The translations under genes and the position numbers were made by a program. Below, one piece after another: positions 6,024 through 6,646 of a DNA stretch of 6,646 nt. Positions within the stretch are counted from its first letter, which is position 1. The number at the start of each line of letters is the position of its first letter. Source of the stretch: Afipia sp. (GTDB lineage Bacteria; Pseudomonadota; Alphaproteobacteria; Rhizobiales; Xanthobacteraceae); contig JAGVII010000287.1 in assembly GCA_020056155.1 (NCBI GenBank), positions 1-6,646 of the forward strand, in the 5' to 3' direction. The notes under the pieces were generated by a model, which saw only the letters and a list, made by a program, of their open reading frames with translations, had not been told where the DNA came from and searched no databases.

Positions 6024-6646
6024 ATGAGCAACGCACCGCTGATGCCGAAGGCGACTGCCGTGTGGCTGGTTGATAATACCGCGCTGACCTTCGATCAGGT
6101 CGCCGAGTTCACCAAGATGCACCCGCTGGAAATCCGCGCCATCGCGGACGGCGACGCCGCGCAGGGCATCAAGGGCATGGACCCGATTTCGACCGGCCAG
6201 CTCTCCCGCGAGGAGATCGAGAAGGGCGAAGCCGACCCGGACTACCGCCTGAAGCTCGGCGAATCCAAGGTGATCCTGCCGCCGGCGGCGAAGAAGAAAG
6301 GCCCGCGCTACACCCCGGTGTCGCGCCGCCACGAGCGGCCGAGCGCGATCCTGTGGCTGGTGCGCAGCCATCCCGAGCTGAAAGACAGCCAGATCATGCG
6401 CCTCGTCGGCACCACCAAGACGACCATTGCCAGCGTGCGCGACCGCACCCACTGGAACGCCTCGACCCTGACGCCGATGGACCCGGTGACGCTCGGCCTG
6501 TGCTCGCAGATCGAACTCGATTTCGAAGTGCAGCGCGCGGCCAAGGAAAAGCCCGCGGCCCAGCAATACGGCGGCGCGACCCTGCTGCCGGCATCCGAGA
6601 CCACCCGGAAGGAAGCCGAGCACGAGATCGCCACCACCACCGAAAA
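6024..6646 (+). CDS. trcR: DUF1013 family protein, TrcR-type cell cycle transcriptional regulator (3' truncated by window)
   Basis: The frame is open from ATG 6024 to the window edge, giving 207 complete codons. The family is about 230 residues, so only a short C-terminal part should be missing. The sequence (MSNAPLMPKATAVWLVDNT..., then GIKGMDPIS at about residues 49-57 and GPRYTPVSRRHERPSAILWLV at about 93-113) fits DUF1013. This alphaproteobacterial family is now usually named cell cycle transcriptional regulator TrcR. Two segments look like helix-turn-helix units: residues about 14-42 and 111-140. They resemble each other, and a basic linker (AAKKKGPRYTPVSRRHER) precedes the second. The protein is soluble with no signal peptide, and a DNA-binding role is expected. 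The start is fixed by a strong AAGGAGAT five bases upstream. A good sigma-70 promoter and a structured leader of about 75 bases precede it. It diverges from ispH. Family assignment is from recognition; the symbol is less sure than the family. Confidence 0.85.
   Translation, partial: MSNAPLMPKATAVWLVDNTALTFDQVAEFTKMHPLEIRAIADGDAAQGIKGMDPISTGQLSREEIEKGEADPDYRLKLGESKVILPPAAKKKGPRYTPVSRRHERPSAILWLVRSHPELKDSQIMRLVGTTKTTIASVRDRTHWNASTLTPMDPVTLGLCSQIELDFEVQRAAKEKPAAQQYGGATLLPASETTRKEAEHEIATTTE

Noticed and set aside
5904..6623. A 239-codon minus-strand open frame opposite the DUF1013 gene.
   Set aside because: Antisense to a gene with a strong promoter and ribosome site; its product shows only shadow-like Arg/Ala/Gly composition.

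Overview
The window reads as ordinary chromosomal core DNA of a high-GC alphaproteobacterium. The best guess is the Bradyrhizobium / Rhodopseudomonas / Nitrobacter group. This rests on three things: the compact ispH-thrB-rnhA cluster, a DUF1013 (TrcR-type) gene, which is an alphaproteobacterial family, and palindromic intergenic repeats of the CATTCCGG...CCGGAATG type common in those genomes. The genus is inferred from protein and repeat style, not from a database match. I see no phage, transposase, CRISPR array, tRNA or rRNA.

Layout from left to right. 1-855 (+) is the 3' end of a cyclic-di-GMP phosphodiesterase EAL domain with all expected catalytic residues. It converges on yqgE (- strand, ends at 981), and the 125-bp gap holds two short perfect hairpins. 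Divergent from yqgE, at 1791-3187 (+), lie two redox-flavoured genes. The first is a secreted protein with a stand-alone DsbD/ScsB-type N-terminal domain and a CX3C pair. The second is a one-cysteine Prx5-type peroxiredoxin. The peroxiredoxin converges on rnhA, and that gap is almost filled by a composite palindromic repeat (3203-3312).

3316-5815 (-) is a three-gene set transcribed ispH, thrB, rnhA: the last step of MEP isoprenoid synthesis, homoserine kinase, and RNase HI. thrB and rnhA overlap by four bases (GTGA), so their translation is probably coupled. A 208-bp divergent spacer separates ispH from the last gene. It contains a good alphaproteobacterial sigma-70 promoter (TTGAAC-17-CTATAT), hairpin-forming leader sequence and a strong Shine-Dalgarno site. 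The last gene runs off the right edge and encodes a DUF1013/TrcR-type regulator.

No new multi-gene system is evident. The points most worth a second look are an apparent internal duplication of a helix-turn-helix unit in the DUF1013 protein, the structured leader before that gene, two different palindromic repeat types placed exactly at the two convergent gene junctions, and the pairing of an orphan DsbD-like domain with a peroxiredoxin that has no resolving cysteine. No stretch longer than 300 bases lacks a gene.
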